Shown one piece after another: positions 8,148 to 18,130 of a DNA stretch of 64,000 nt (positions are counted from its first letter, which is position 1; every line of letters starts with the position of its first letter). A program made the translations under genes and the position numbers. Below the pieces are notes generated by a model. It saw nothing but the letters and a program-made list of their open reading frames with translations, was not told the origin of the DNA and did not search any database. Source of the stretch: Giesbergeria sp. (GTDB taxonomy: Bacteria > Pseudomonadota > Gammaproteobacteria > Burkholderiales > Burkholderiaceae_C); NCBI GenBank assembly GCA_023150295.1, contig JAKLLE010000013.1, forward strand, positions 1-64,000. The letters are read 5' to 3'.

Positions 8148-8947
8148 GGCGTGCTTGCGTTGAGTTCTTCCAGGCGCTGCGGCGTGCCCACGTCGGTCCA
8201 AGGGCCGGTGTAGAGCGTGGCGCTGACCCGGCCATTGTCCATGGCCCGGCGCAGCAAGGGCGCCAGCGGGGCCGCAAGCCCCTGCGGGTTGCCGGGGGGA
8301 ATATCGCACCACGGCGGCGCAAACAGCGCGGCGCGCAGCAGGGCGATGGTGCTGTAGGTGTAGCGCGGCTGGGTGGATTCGGGCGGCAGGTTCAGCGCCA
8401 GCCCTTCGGGCGAAATGCCGAAGTCGCCGCGCGGGTTGTGCGCCGGATTGGGTACCAGCCACAGGTGGGCCAGCATGGGGCTGGCCGCAAAGGCCTGTGC
8501 GGCAGCGGCATCAAAGCCAAAACCGGGCACGAACACATCGCCCGCCGCGAGCCAGAACACATCGCCCAGCAGCGGCAGCGCACGCGCAATGCCGCCCGCG
8601 GTTTCCAGTGCGCCGCCAAAGTCGCGGCCCTCGTGTGAGTAGAAAATAGATAGCGCTTCACGCCCGTCTGGCAAGCCTTTCGGGCTGAAAGCGTCTTGAA
8701 AATGCGCGCTGATCTGTTCCCCCAGCCAGGCCGTGTTGATGACGGCGCGGCGCACCCCGGCCGCGTGCAGCGCCTGCAAATGCCATTGCAGCAGCGGCTG
8801 GCCGCGCACGCGCAGCAGGGGCTTGGGGCAGGTGTCGGTCAGCGGCCGCATGCGCTCGCCCCGGCCTGCGGCCAGGAGCAGGGCGGGGGGCTGCGCAAGC
8901 GGGGGGCTAGAGGGTGCGGTGGCGAGCATGGTGGCACTGTAGTGCAT
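8144..8947 (-). CDS. murU: Sugar-1-phosphate nucleotidyltransferase, MurU-like
   Basis: This 267-residue protein shows the nucleotidyltransferase signature LLAAGRGERMRPLTDTCPKP (residues about 25-44), then QPLLQWHLQAL and ALETAGGIARALPLLG. It resembles MurNAc-1-phosphate uridylyltransferase (MurU) of the peptidoglycan recycling shunt. MurU is usually encoded next to the AmgK kinase, which is absent here, so the exact sugar is inferred. The start could be 8947 or the ATG at 8929 (MLATAP). Residues about 95-110 (GLPDGREALSIFYS) correspond to sequence resembling the dispersed repeat, possibly a repeat insertion kept in frame. It is coupled to pepP through ATGA. Confidence 0.8.
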   Translation of the reverse strand: MHYSATMLATAPSSPPLAQPPALLLAAGRGERMRPLTDTCPKPLLRVRGQPLLQWHLQALHAAGVRRAVINTAWLGEQISAHFQDAFSPKGLPDGREALSIFYSHEGRDFGGALETAGGIARALPLLGDVFWLAAGDVFVPGFGFDAAAAQAFAASPMLAHLWLVPNPAHNPRGDFGISPEGLALNLPPESTQPRYTYSTIALLRAALFAPPWCDIPPGNPQGLAAPLAPLLRRAMDNGRVSATLYTGPWTDVGTPQRLEELNASTP

Positions 8948-9035
8948 GGTTTGGCGGGGTCGGGCGGTGCGCTCTGGGGCAGGCCGCTAAAATCAGAGGT
9001 TTTCCCCCACCTCACTCCCGACCGGAGCCGCCCTG

Positions 9036-11075
9036 ATGGCCAACACTCAACAAATGGCGAATGCGATCCGCGCACTCGCAATGGATGCCGTTCAACAAGC
9101 CAATTCCGGGCACCCCGGCGCCCCCATGGGCATGGCGGACATGGCCGTCGGGCTGTGGGCGCGGCACCTCAAGCACAACCCGGCCAACCCCCAGTGGTTC
9201 GACCGCGACCGCTTTGTGCTGTCCAACGGCCACGCCTCCATGCTGATCTACGCGCTCCTGCACCTCACGGGCTACGACCTGCCCATGCAGGAGCTGCAGA
9301 ACTTCCGCCAGATGGGCAGCCGCACCGCAGGCCACCCCGAAGTGGGCCACACCCCCGGTGTGGAGACCACCACCGGCCCGTTGGGCCAGGGCATCACCAA
9401 CGCCGTGGGCATGGCGCTGGCCGAAAAACTCCTGGCGGCCGAGTTCAACCGCGAAGGCCACACCGTGGTGGACCACCACACCTACGCCTTCCTGGGCGAC
9501 GGCTGCCTGATGGAGGGCATCAGCCAGGAGGCCATTTCGCTGGCCGGCGCCTGGAAGCTGAACAAGCTCGTCGCGCTGTACGACGACAACGGCATCAGCA
9601 TCGACGGCTCCGTGCAGCCCTGGTTCATCGACAACACCGCGCTGCGCTTCGTGGCCAGCGGCTGGAACGTGATCGGCCCCATCGATGGGCACGACGCCGA
9701 CAAGGTGGCTGCCGCCATCGCCGAGGCGCACAAGCAGACCGAGCGCCCCTCGCTCGTCATTTGCAAGACGCACATCGGCAAGGGCTCGCCCAACCGCGCC
9801 AACACCGCCAAGGCCCACGGCGAGCCGCTGGGTGCCGAAGAGATCGCGCTCTCGCGCGAATCGCTGGGCTGGAGCCATGCGCCCTTCGTCATTCCCGACG
9901 AGGTGTACGCCGACTGGAACGCCCGCGCCACCGGCCACGCCGCCGAGCAGGCCTGGAACGATCGCTTTGCGGGCTACCAGGCCGCCTACCCCGAGCTGGC
10001 CGCCGAGTTCACGCGCCGCATGAACGGCGACCTGCCCGCGCACTTTGCCCAGACGGCGGTGGACACCGTGGTGGGTGCCCACACCAAGGCCGAGATGGTG
10101 GCCAGCCGCAAGGCCAGCCAGTTGTCGCTCGAAGCCTTCACCGCCGCCCTGCCCGAACTGCTGGGCGGTAGCGCCGACCTCACCGGCTCCAACCTCACCA
10201 ACACCAAGAGCACGCCCAACCTGCGCTTTGACATGCAGGGCAATGTGGTCAAGAACGAGGCAGGCGTGGGCGGCCGCCACATCAACTACGGCGTGCGCGA
10301 GTTCGGCATGGCCGCCATCATGAACGGCGTGGCGCTGCATGGCGGCTTCATCCCCTACGGCGGCACCTTCCTCACCTTCAGCGACTACAGCCGCAACGCC
10401 ATCCGCATGGCTGCGCTGATGAAGCAGCGCGTGATCCACGTCTTCACGCACGACTCCATCGGCCTGGGCGAAGACGGCCCCACGCACCAGTCGGTGGAGC
10501 ACGCTGCAGCCCTGCGCATCATTCCTGGCCTGGACGTCTGGCGCCCCGCCGACACGGCCGAAACCGCCGTGGCCTGGAGCGTGGCCCTGTCCAACCATGA
10601 GCAGCCCACCGCGCTGCTGCTGAGCCGCCAGAACCTGCCCTACCTGTCCAAGCGCGACCTGGGCGACATCTCGCGCGGTGCCTACGTGCTCTCCGAGCCC
10701 AAGGACGTGGGCCTGAAGAAGAAAGCCCAGGCCGTCATCATTGCCACCGGCTCTGAGGTCCAATTGGCCCTGGCAGCGCAAAAGCAACTGGCCGAGAAAA
10801 AGATCGCCGTGCGCGTGGTCTCCATGCCCAGCACCACGAGCTTCGACCGCGAGGACGTCAAGTACAAGAAGTCCGTGCTGCCCGCAGGGCTGCCGCGCAT
10901 CGCCGTGGAAATGGGCGTGACCGATTTCTGGTGGAAGTACGGCTGCGCCGCCGTGGTCGGCATCGACCGCTACGGCGAATCGGCCCCTGCAGGCGTGCTG
11001 TTCAAGCACTTCGGCTTCACAGCCGAGAACGTGGCGGCCACGGTGCAGGCGGCGCTGAAGCGCCAAAAGGCCTGA
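9036..11075 (+). CDS. tkt: Transketolase
   Basis: This 679-residue thiamine diphosphate enzyme transfers two-carbon ketol units in the pentose phosphate and Calvin pathways. Visible are [16 protein letters not shown] near residue 23, the ThDP motif beginning GDGCLMEG near 155 and closing with DDNGISIDG, and [16 protein letters not shown]. Also present are the pyrimidine-domain stretch [15 protein letters not shown] near 415 and [14 protein letters not shown] near 470. Length and order are typical. Only 22 bp separate its stop from the DNA methyltransferase gene, and no terminator is seen, so read-through into the inserted RM genes and gap is likely. Confidence 0.97.
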   Translation: MANTQQMANAIRALAMDAVQQANSGHPGAPMGMADMAVGLWARHLKHNPANPQWFDRDRFVLSNGHASMLIYALLHLTGYDLPMQELQNFRQMGSRTAGHPEVGHTPGVETTTGPLGQGITNAVGMALAEKLLAAEFNREGHTVVDHHTYAFLGDGCLMEGISQEAISLAGAWKLNKLVALYDDNGISIDGSVQPWFIDNTALRFVASGWNVIGPIDGHDADKVAAAIAEAHKQTERPSLVICKTHIGKGSPNRANTAKAHGEPLGAEEIALSRESLGWSHAPFVIPDEVYADWNARATGHAAEQAWNDRFAGYQAAYPELAAEFTRRMNGDLPAHFAQTAVDTVVGAHTKAEMVASRKASQLSLEAFTAALPELLGGSADLTGSNLTNTKSTPNLRFDMQGNVVKNEAGVGGRHINYGVREFGMAAIMNGVALHGGFIPYGGTFLTFSDYSRNAIRMAALMKQRVIHVFTHDSIGLGEDGPTHQSVEHAAALRIIPGLDVWRPADTAETAVAWSVALSNHEQPTALLLSRQNLPYLSKRDLGDISRGAYVLSEPKDVGLKKKAQAVIIATGSEVQLALAAQKQLAEKKIAVRVVSMPSTTSFDREDVKYKKSVLPAGLPRIAVEMGVTDFWWKYGCAAVVGIDRYGESAPAGVLFKHFGFTAENVAATVQAALKRQKA

Positions 11076-11097
11076 CCGTTCTTGAAAGGCGATTGAC

Positions 11098-12311
11098 GTG
11101 CGAGACGACCTGCCTCTTTTCAAAGCCAGTTTGGCGCAAGTGCAGGCCAATCGCGCACATCCGTTCCCGGTGGTGTCGCTGTTCAGCGGCGCAATGGGTT
11201 TGGATATCGGCTTGGAGCAAGCTGGACTTCGCACGGTAGTGGCGCAAGACATTGATCCCTGGTGCGTGGAAACCATCCGCCGCAATGGCCATACGGCTGT
11301 AGAGGGCGATTTGCGCCAATTGCTGCAAGACGACCCGTGCTTGGAAAGCGTGCTGCAAAACTGCGGAATGCAGGATCGGGAGATCTTTGCCGTCGTTGGT
11401 GGCCCACCGTGCCAGCCCTTTTCCACTGCGGGCAAGCGGCTGGGGGTGCAAGATCAACGCGGCCAGTTGTATGAGCATTTCGTGCAAGTGGTGCGTCTGT
11501 TGAAGCCCCGTTTCTTCGTCATGGAGAATGTCAAAGGACTGGCCTCCATGCACAGTGAGCCTGGCAACTCCAATTCGCAGCCTGTGCTAGACCACATCTT
11601 GGAGATGTTTGCGCAGTTGGGCTATCGCACGGTGCATGGCGTGCTCGATGCGGTGCATTACGGCACGCCGCAGTTTCGGGAGCGTCTGGTCATTGTGGGC
11701 AGCCGCGATGGCGAAGACGTCTTTCTGCCTTTTCCGACACATTTTCCGCAGCACCAGAATGCGCAGTTGCGCTGGCGAACGCTGGGCGATGCCCTGTTGG
11801 GATTGCCGGAGAGTGGCGCCGATGTGGGCGCCTGTGCAAATTTTTCGAACAACATTGCCCAGTACTTGAAGCATGTGCCGGAAGGCGGGAACTGGAAGAG
11901 TTTGCCCGAAGCTCTGCAACCGTTGGCCATGGGTGGCGCCTACGCATCGGGTGGCGGCAAGGTGGGTTTCTATCGGCGTCTTAGCCGCAGTGAGCCTGCA
12001 CCGACGCTGGTCACCAGCCCAGTGCAAAAAGCCACTCTGTTGGCGCATCCTACGCAGCCCCGACCGCTGTCAGTGCGTGAATACGCCAGACTTCAGGGCT
12101 TCCCTGATGACTGGCGATTCGAGGGCTCTACCAGTGATTGCTATCGGCAGATCGGCAATGCGGTTCCCACTCCCTTGGGGAAGGCACTTGGACAGGCATT
12201 GATCGCAACGGCCACACAGACGGCTGTCGTTCGGGTCAAAAGAATGCGTGGTACTTCGGTACACAAACGTGTTTCTACAAATCACGCACCACTTGAAGCG
12301 CAGGAGTTGGA

Positions 12312-12315
<4 letters not shown>
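11098..12315 (+). CDS. Type II DNA (cytosine-5-)-methyltransferase
   Basis: This 405-residue C5-cytosine methyltransferase protects host DNA against the endonuclease encoded next to it. Conserved motifs are visible: I (VVSLFSGAMGLDIGLEQAG, about 25-43), IV with catalytic Cys105 (GGPPCQPFS), VI (MENVKG at 142-147), VIII (QFRERLVIVGSR) and X near the C-terminus (CYRQIGNAVPTPLGKALG). The target-recognition region is around 245-335. The start is GTG, 22 bp after tkt. Base composition is visibly lower in GC than the flanking tkt and gap genes, and codon use is more relaxed, which fits recent acquisition. Its TGA overlaps the GTG of the next gene. Confidence 0.95.
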
Positions 12316-14098
<1,783 letters not shown>

Positions 14099-14119
14099 GC
14101 GCGCGCACATCTGTCGAGC

Positions 14120-14158
14120 ATCGGCCCACTACCGCAAGGTGTGGGCCGATATTGTTTG
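14120..14158 (+). terminator. Terminator after gap
   Basis: ATCGGCCCAC (14120-14129) and GTGGGCCGAT (14141-14150) form a perfect 10-bp stem with an 11-nt loop, followed by ATTGTTTGTG. The T-tract is imperfect, but the position 21 bp after the gap stop supports a terminator. Confidence 0.75.
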
Positions 14159-14297
14159 TGGTGTGGTTGCTGCATCGGTGCTGTTGGGGGCTTACGCGGC
14201 GGCGTGCCGCGGTGCATGATGCGCAAATACCATGTTGGCAGTGGTGCTGATGGGTCGTTTCAGGCGCTGCCCGGGCAGCGCTGCAAGAGAGGAATGT

Positions 14298-15425
14298 ATG
14301 TGGATTTCACGTGGTTTTGCCTTGGCCTTGGTGTGTCTGTGCCTGGGGGCCAGGGCAGAGGTGGGTGTGACCGACCAGGAGGTGGTTGTCGGCCAGTTTG
14401 CGCCTTTCAGCGGCCCTGCCGAACAGCTTGGCAAACGCCTGAACGTGGGCATCCAAGCCTATCTTCAGTCGGTCAACGCGCAAGGGGGCATCCATGGTCG
14501 CCGTCTGCGGTTGGTGACGCGGGACGATGGTTATGAGCCCGACCGGGCGGTCGCTGCTGCCAAGGGGCTGATCGAACAGGACAATGTGTTTGCCCTGGTG
14601 GGCTCGGTGGGTACGCCCACGGGCCTGGCGGCGGTGCCCGTGCTCACCTCGGCCAAGGTTCCGCTGGTGGGCATGTTCACGGGGGCGCAGGGGTTGAGGG
14701 AGCCGTTCAACCGCTACGTGTTCCATGTGCGTGCCAGCTATTTCGACGAGACCGAGCGCATTGTGCAGCACCTCACCACGCTGGGGGTCAAGAAGATCGC
14801 GGTTTTCTACCAGAACGACGCCTATGGCAAGGCCGGATTCGAGGGCGTGACGCGGGCCTTGGAAAAACGCCAGCTCAAACCCGCAGGCACCGGCACGTTT
14901 GAGCGCAACAGCACCGATGTCGGTGCAGCGCTGGCGGCTATTGTGGCCGCACAGCCCGAGGCGGTGGTTCAGGTGGGGGCTTACAAGGCGTGTGCCGAGT
15001 TCATTCGCCAGTCCCGCGCCAAGGGGTATGGCGGCCAGTTTTTCAACGTGAGCTTCGTGGGCTCCAAGGCGCTGGCGGACGAGTTGGGCGCTGCGGGAAC
15101 GGGGGTTGTGGTGTCGCAGGTCGTCCCCTTCCCCTATGCGCCTTCCTCGGCCGTGGTGCGCGAGTACCAGCAGCGCATGACGGAAGCCGGTGATGCCGAG
15201 TATGACTTCTCCAGCATGGAAGGCTTTTTGATGGGCAAGGTGTTGGTCGAAGGTCTGCGGCGCGCGGGCAAGAACCTCACGCGCGAGTCCTTCATCGCGG
15301 GCCTGGAATCGATGCACGAGGTGAACCTGGGCGGGTTCGAAGTCAGCTACTCCGCGAAGGACCACACGGGTTCACGCTTCACGGCTCTTTCCATCATCGG
15401 TGCAGGAGGCCGTTTCAGGCAGTGA
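14298..15425 (+). CDS. ABC transporter periplasmic binding protein, LivK-like
   Basis: This 375-residue periplasmic protein belongs to the branched-chain amino-acid/amide binding family (Peripla_BP_6). A signal peptide (ISRGFALALVCLCLGARA) precedes a mature domain with VVVGQFAPFSGPAEQLG, INAQGGIHGR-like VNAQGGIHGRRLRLV and KKIAVFYQNDAYGKAGFEG. The start at 14298 has AGAGAGGA upstream (about 14285-14293); a longer in-frame start lacks a signal peptide. No permease or ATPase genes are adjacent, so it is an orphan component that may feed a distant transporter or act as a sensor ligand-binding protein. The substrate cannot be deduced. Confidence 0.88.
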   Translation: MWISRGFALALVCLCLGARAEVGVTDQEVVVGQFAPFSGPAEQLGKRLNVGIQAYLQSVNAQGGIHGRRLRLVTRDDGYEPDRAVAAAKGLIEQDNVFALVGSVGTPTGLAAVPVLTSAKVPLVGMFTGAQGLREPFNRYVFHVRASYFDETERIVQHLTTLGVKKIAVFYQNDAYGKAGFEGVTRALEKRQLKPAGTGTFERNSTDVGAALAAIVAAQPEAVVQVGAYKACAEFIRQSRAKGYGGQFFNVSFVGSKALADELGAAGTGVVVSQVVPFPYAPSSAVVREYQQRMTEAGDAEYDFSSMEGFLMGKVLVEGLRRAGKNLTRESFIAGLESMHEVNLGGFEVSYSAKDHTGSRFTALSIIGAGGRFRQ

Positions 15426-15437
15426 CCGGGTGAAGGG

Positions 15438-15461
15438 CACATGGCGAATCCTCGCCATGTG
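15438..15461. terminator. Bidirectional hairpin between convergent genes
   Basis: CACATGGCGA and TCGCCATGTG (15438-15447, 15452-15461) form a perfect 10-bp stem with a 4-nt loop between the convergent LivK-like and slyX genes. No clear T-tract is present on either side, so the terminator role is inferred from position. Confidence 0.55.
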
Positions 15462-15473
15462 TTGCACCGCCGT

Positions 15474-15692
15474 TCAGTAATGCGGCGGAAGCTCGTCGCG
15501 CAGGTTGCGCGGCGCGGCGCCGCCGGGTTCGGGCATCTGCTGGCGCAGGTGGGCGAGTTCCTGCACCAACCGGTCGATCTGCTGTTGTTGCCGGTACAGG
15601 GCCAGGTTCAACTGGTCCAGCAGATCCTCGGTGTAGCTGGCCTTGATTTCCAGCTCGGTCAGGCGCTGGTCGGTGGCGTGGGTGTCGCTCAT
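15474..15692 (-). CDS. slyX: SlyX family protein
   Basis: This 72-residue protein matches SlyX in length and layout. An N-terminal coiled coil (RLTELEIKASYTEDLLDQLN then RQQQQIDRLVQEL) is followed by a Pro-rich tail ending in the family-typical PPHY. The function of SlyX is unknown. The start overlaps the stop of the upstream HPF/RaiA-like gene (ATGA), so the two are translationally coupled. Confidence 0.92.
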   Translation of the reverse strand: MSDTHATDQRLTELEIKASYTEDLLDQLNLALYRQQQQIDRLVQELAHLRQQMPEPGGAAPRNLRDELPPHY

Positions 15693-16036
15693 TCCTCCGC
15701 CGTGCGGATGGTGTCGCGCCCGTTGCGGTCTTTCACGCGGCCCAGGTCGTTGTCCAGGGCGCGTGCCAGCTTCTCCACAGCGCCGGTGAAGGCGTCGGCC
15801 AGCTTGTCGGCGTCGGCCGACACGCCCACGGGCTGGCGCCCTGCGGGGCGTGCCTCGATGCGGCAGCGCTTGTCGTTGGCGCCGGACTTGCCGGCGTCTT
15901 CATCGGACAGGAAAACTTCGATGCGGGTGACCTGATCCTTGAAGCGTGCCAGGCGCGATGCGGTCTCTTGCTGTACCCATTGGGCCAGCGACTCTCCGCC
16001 CTGGATCTTGTTGTCGGTGTGGACTTGTACTTGCAT
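15689..16036 (-). CDS. Short HPF/RaiA family ribosome-associated protein
   Basis: This 115-residue protein has the beta-alpha-beta S30AE-type layout (MQVQVHTDNKIQGGE, then VTRIEVFLSDEDAGK and CRIEARPAG) without the C-terminal dimerisation domain of long HPF. Family members bind the 30S subunit in hibernation. ATG 16036 is chosen because AGAAAGGAGAA lies just upstream on the minus strand; an upstream in-frame ATG at 16093 has no such site. It is the first gene of a two-gene unit with slyX. Confidence 0.82.
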   Translation of the reverse strand: MQVQVHTDNKIQGGESLAQWVQQETASRLARFKDQVTRIEVFLSDEDAGKSGANDKRCRIEARPAGRQPVGVSADADKLADAFTGAVEKLARALDNDLGRVKDRNGRDTIRTAEE

Positions 16037-16153
16037 GGGTTCTCCTTTCTGAGCGATGGGTCGGTGTGGTGACCGGGATGATGCGGTCTCCACGCCTACA
16101 TCATGCCCGGATTTACGGCGAGATTTTTGTAGTGGAGGGCAAGTTCGTCTGGA

Positions 16154-18130
16154 TCAGAGTTTGTCCAGTGCCACCGCAGGCGACCAAGGCGCCCCAGGCG
16201 GCAGCGCTCGTGCGGCCTGGAGGCGCTCCAGCAGCCGCTGCGCGGTGGTGTCGCCCGGCAGGTGCTGCAGCAGCGCGTGCAGGTGGGTGCTGGCCTCATC
16301 CCAGGCACGGGCGTGAAAGGCCTGCAGCGCGGCGTGCGATAGCTGGCAGACCTGTGCGTCATCGCAGGGCGTGAACACGCGCACGGGTTCGGACTTGCCT
16401 TTGACGATCACATCGTCCAGCGGGCGCAGTGCGATGTCGGCAGGCAGTTGGGCTGCCGTGGCCCCCGACACCAGAATGCCGGTACCAAAGGCCTTGTTCG
16501 CGCCTTCGAGGCGCGCCGCCAGGTTCACCGCGTCGCCGATGGCGGTGTACGAGAAGCGATGTTCCGAGCCCACATTGCCCACCACCACGCGGCCCGTGTG
16601 CAGGCCGATGCGCATGTGGATGCCGGGCAGCCCGCGCGAGCGCAGCGCGGCCACCAGCGGCTCCATGGCCTGCTGCATGGCGATGGCTGCGCGCACGGCG
16701 TGCTCGGCGTGCTGCGCATCGGGCAGCGGTGCGCCCCAGAAGGCCATCACCGCGTCGCCGATGAACTTGTCCACCGTCCCGCCTGTGGCGTGGATCAGCG
16801 GCGTCATGGCGTTGAAGTAGCCCGTGAGCACCTCTACCGTCTGCTCGGCGCTCAGTTGCTCCGACAGGGTGGTGAAGTTCGCCAGGTCGGTGAACAGCAG
16901 CGTGACGTCGCGCGCCTCTCCGCCCAGGCGCAACAGCTCGGGCTGGGCAATCAGGCGCTGCACCACCTCGGGTGGCACGTACTGCGCAAACATGGCGCGC
17001 ACCTGGCGTGCACGCTGGCGCGCCGTGGCATAGGCCACCAAGGCGGTGGCACCGTACATGGCCAGCACGGCGGCCAGGGGCAGCAGCGGCGGCAGCCACA
17101 GCCGCGCCTGGCTGAACAACCACCACGACAGCAGCAGCACCGCGCCCGACAGCCCCGCCGCCAGCCCCGCCACCGCGCCGGGGTGCCAGCGCACGCTGGC
17201 GGGCACCAGCAGCGCCAGGGCCAGCAGCACCAGCGCGGCGCTCCAGCCCTCGGGCAGGGGTTGCAGCGCATCGCCCGCCACATGGTTGTCCAGCAGCGTT
17301 GCCTGCAGTTCCACTCCGGGGAACAGGCGCTCGCCGCCGAGCGCGGCAAAGGGGGCGTTGAAGAGGTCGGCCTGTGTGTGCTGCAGCTCGCTGGCGCTCA
17401 AGGCCGAGCGGCCCACCAGCACCACCTTGCCGCGAAAGTAGCCCGCGGGCAGCAGGCCGGGTTCCAAGGCCTGGTAATACGAGCGCGTGTCAAAGCTGCC
17501 GCGCGGGCCCCGGTAGGCCACCAGGCGGTCGGTGTCTTTGGATGCAGTGGGCGCAGGGCGTGCGCCCAGGTGCTGCGCCAGGGTGGCCGCAAAGCTCCCC
17601 GCGCTGGGGGGCATGCGGCGCACCACAAAGTCGTCGTCGGGCTCTACCCCGGCGTCGCCATGCTGCGCCCCGGCATCGCGCAGCGGCTGCAGCGGAAGCA
17701 CCTCGGTCCACAGCGTGGCGCTGGCGCTGTCCACCTTCTCGCGGCTGGAGGCCAGCACCACGGGAATGCCGGCGGCCACCGCACGGTCCACCGCCTGGGC
17801 CAGGGCGGCGTCCTGCGCCGGGTCGGCGGCGGGGTCGGCAAACACCACGTCAAAACCAATGGCGCGCGCGCCGTCCTCGCGCAGGCGGTCGATCAGGCGG
17901 GCGTGCAGGCTGCGCGGGAAAGGCCAGCCCTGGCCCAGTTGCTGGAAGCTGGGTTCGTCGATTGCCAGGATGGCCACGGGCACGCTGCTGCGCCCCGGCG
18001 CGGCGAGCGTGGTCCACAGGTCAAAGCTGCGGAACTCCAGCGCATGCCAGGGGCGGCTGTGCGCGGCGGCCCACACCAACAGCAGGGCCAGTAGCGCCGC
18101 GCCGAACGGCTTAAAAACGGTAGCGCGCAT
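16154..18130 (-). CDS. CHASE2-domain adenylate cyclase
   Basis: This 658-residue membrane protein has an N-terminal anchor, then a periplasmic CHASE2 sensor (roughly residues 35-295, with VPVAILAIDEPSFQQLGQGW and FDVVFADPAAD). Three further membrane helices (about 300-375) precede a cytoplasmic class III cyclase domain (about 425-600). Catalytic features are intact: metal-binding Asp in [30 protein letters not shown] with the substrate Lys and second metal Asp, and YTAIGDAVNLAARLEG with transition-state Asn and Arg. The Lys/Asp pair points to ATP rather than GTP. Its first 20 bp overlap the end of the FecR-TPR-barrel gene, so the two form one unit. It probably makes cAMP in response to an envelope signal. 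Confidence 0.93.
   Translation of the reverse strand: MRATVFKPFGAALLALLLVWAAAHSRPWHALEFRSFDLWTTLAAPGRSSVPVAILAIDEPSFQQLGQGWPFPRSLHARLIDRLREDGARAIGFDVVFADPAADPAQDAALAQAVDRAVAAGIPVVLASSREKVDSASATLWTEVLPLQPLRDAGAQHGDAGVEPDDDFVVRRMPPSAGSFAATLAQHLGARPAPTASKDTDRLVAYRGPRGSFDTRSYYQALEPGLLPAGYFRGKVVLVGRSALSASELQHTQADLFNAPFAALGGERLFPGVELQATLLDNHVAGDALQPLPEGWSAALVLLALALLVPASVRWHPGAVAGLAAGLSGAVLLLSWWLFSQARLWLPPLLPLAAVLAMYGATALVAYATARQRARQVRAMFAQYVPPEVVQRLIAQPELLRLGGEARDVTLLFTDLANFTTLSEQLSAEQTVEVLTGYFNAMTPLIHATGGTVDKFIGDAVMAFWGAPLPDAQHAEHAVRAAIAMQQAMEPLVAALRSRGLPGIHMRIGLHTGRVVVGNVGSEHRFSYTAIGDAVNLAARLEGANKAFGTGILVSGATAAQLPADIALRPLDDVIVKGKSEPVRVFTPCDDAQVCQLSHAALQAFHARAWDEASTHLHALLQHLPGDTTAQRLLERLQAARALPPGAPWSPAVALDKL

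Noticed and set aside
9012-11435. An 807-codon open frame on the minus strand opposite tkt
   Set aside because: Low-complexity His/Gly/Val-rich translation; tkt on the plus strand is unambiguous.
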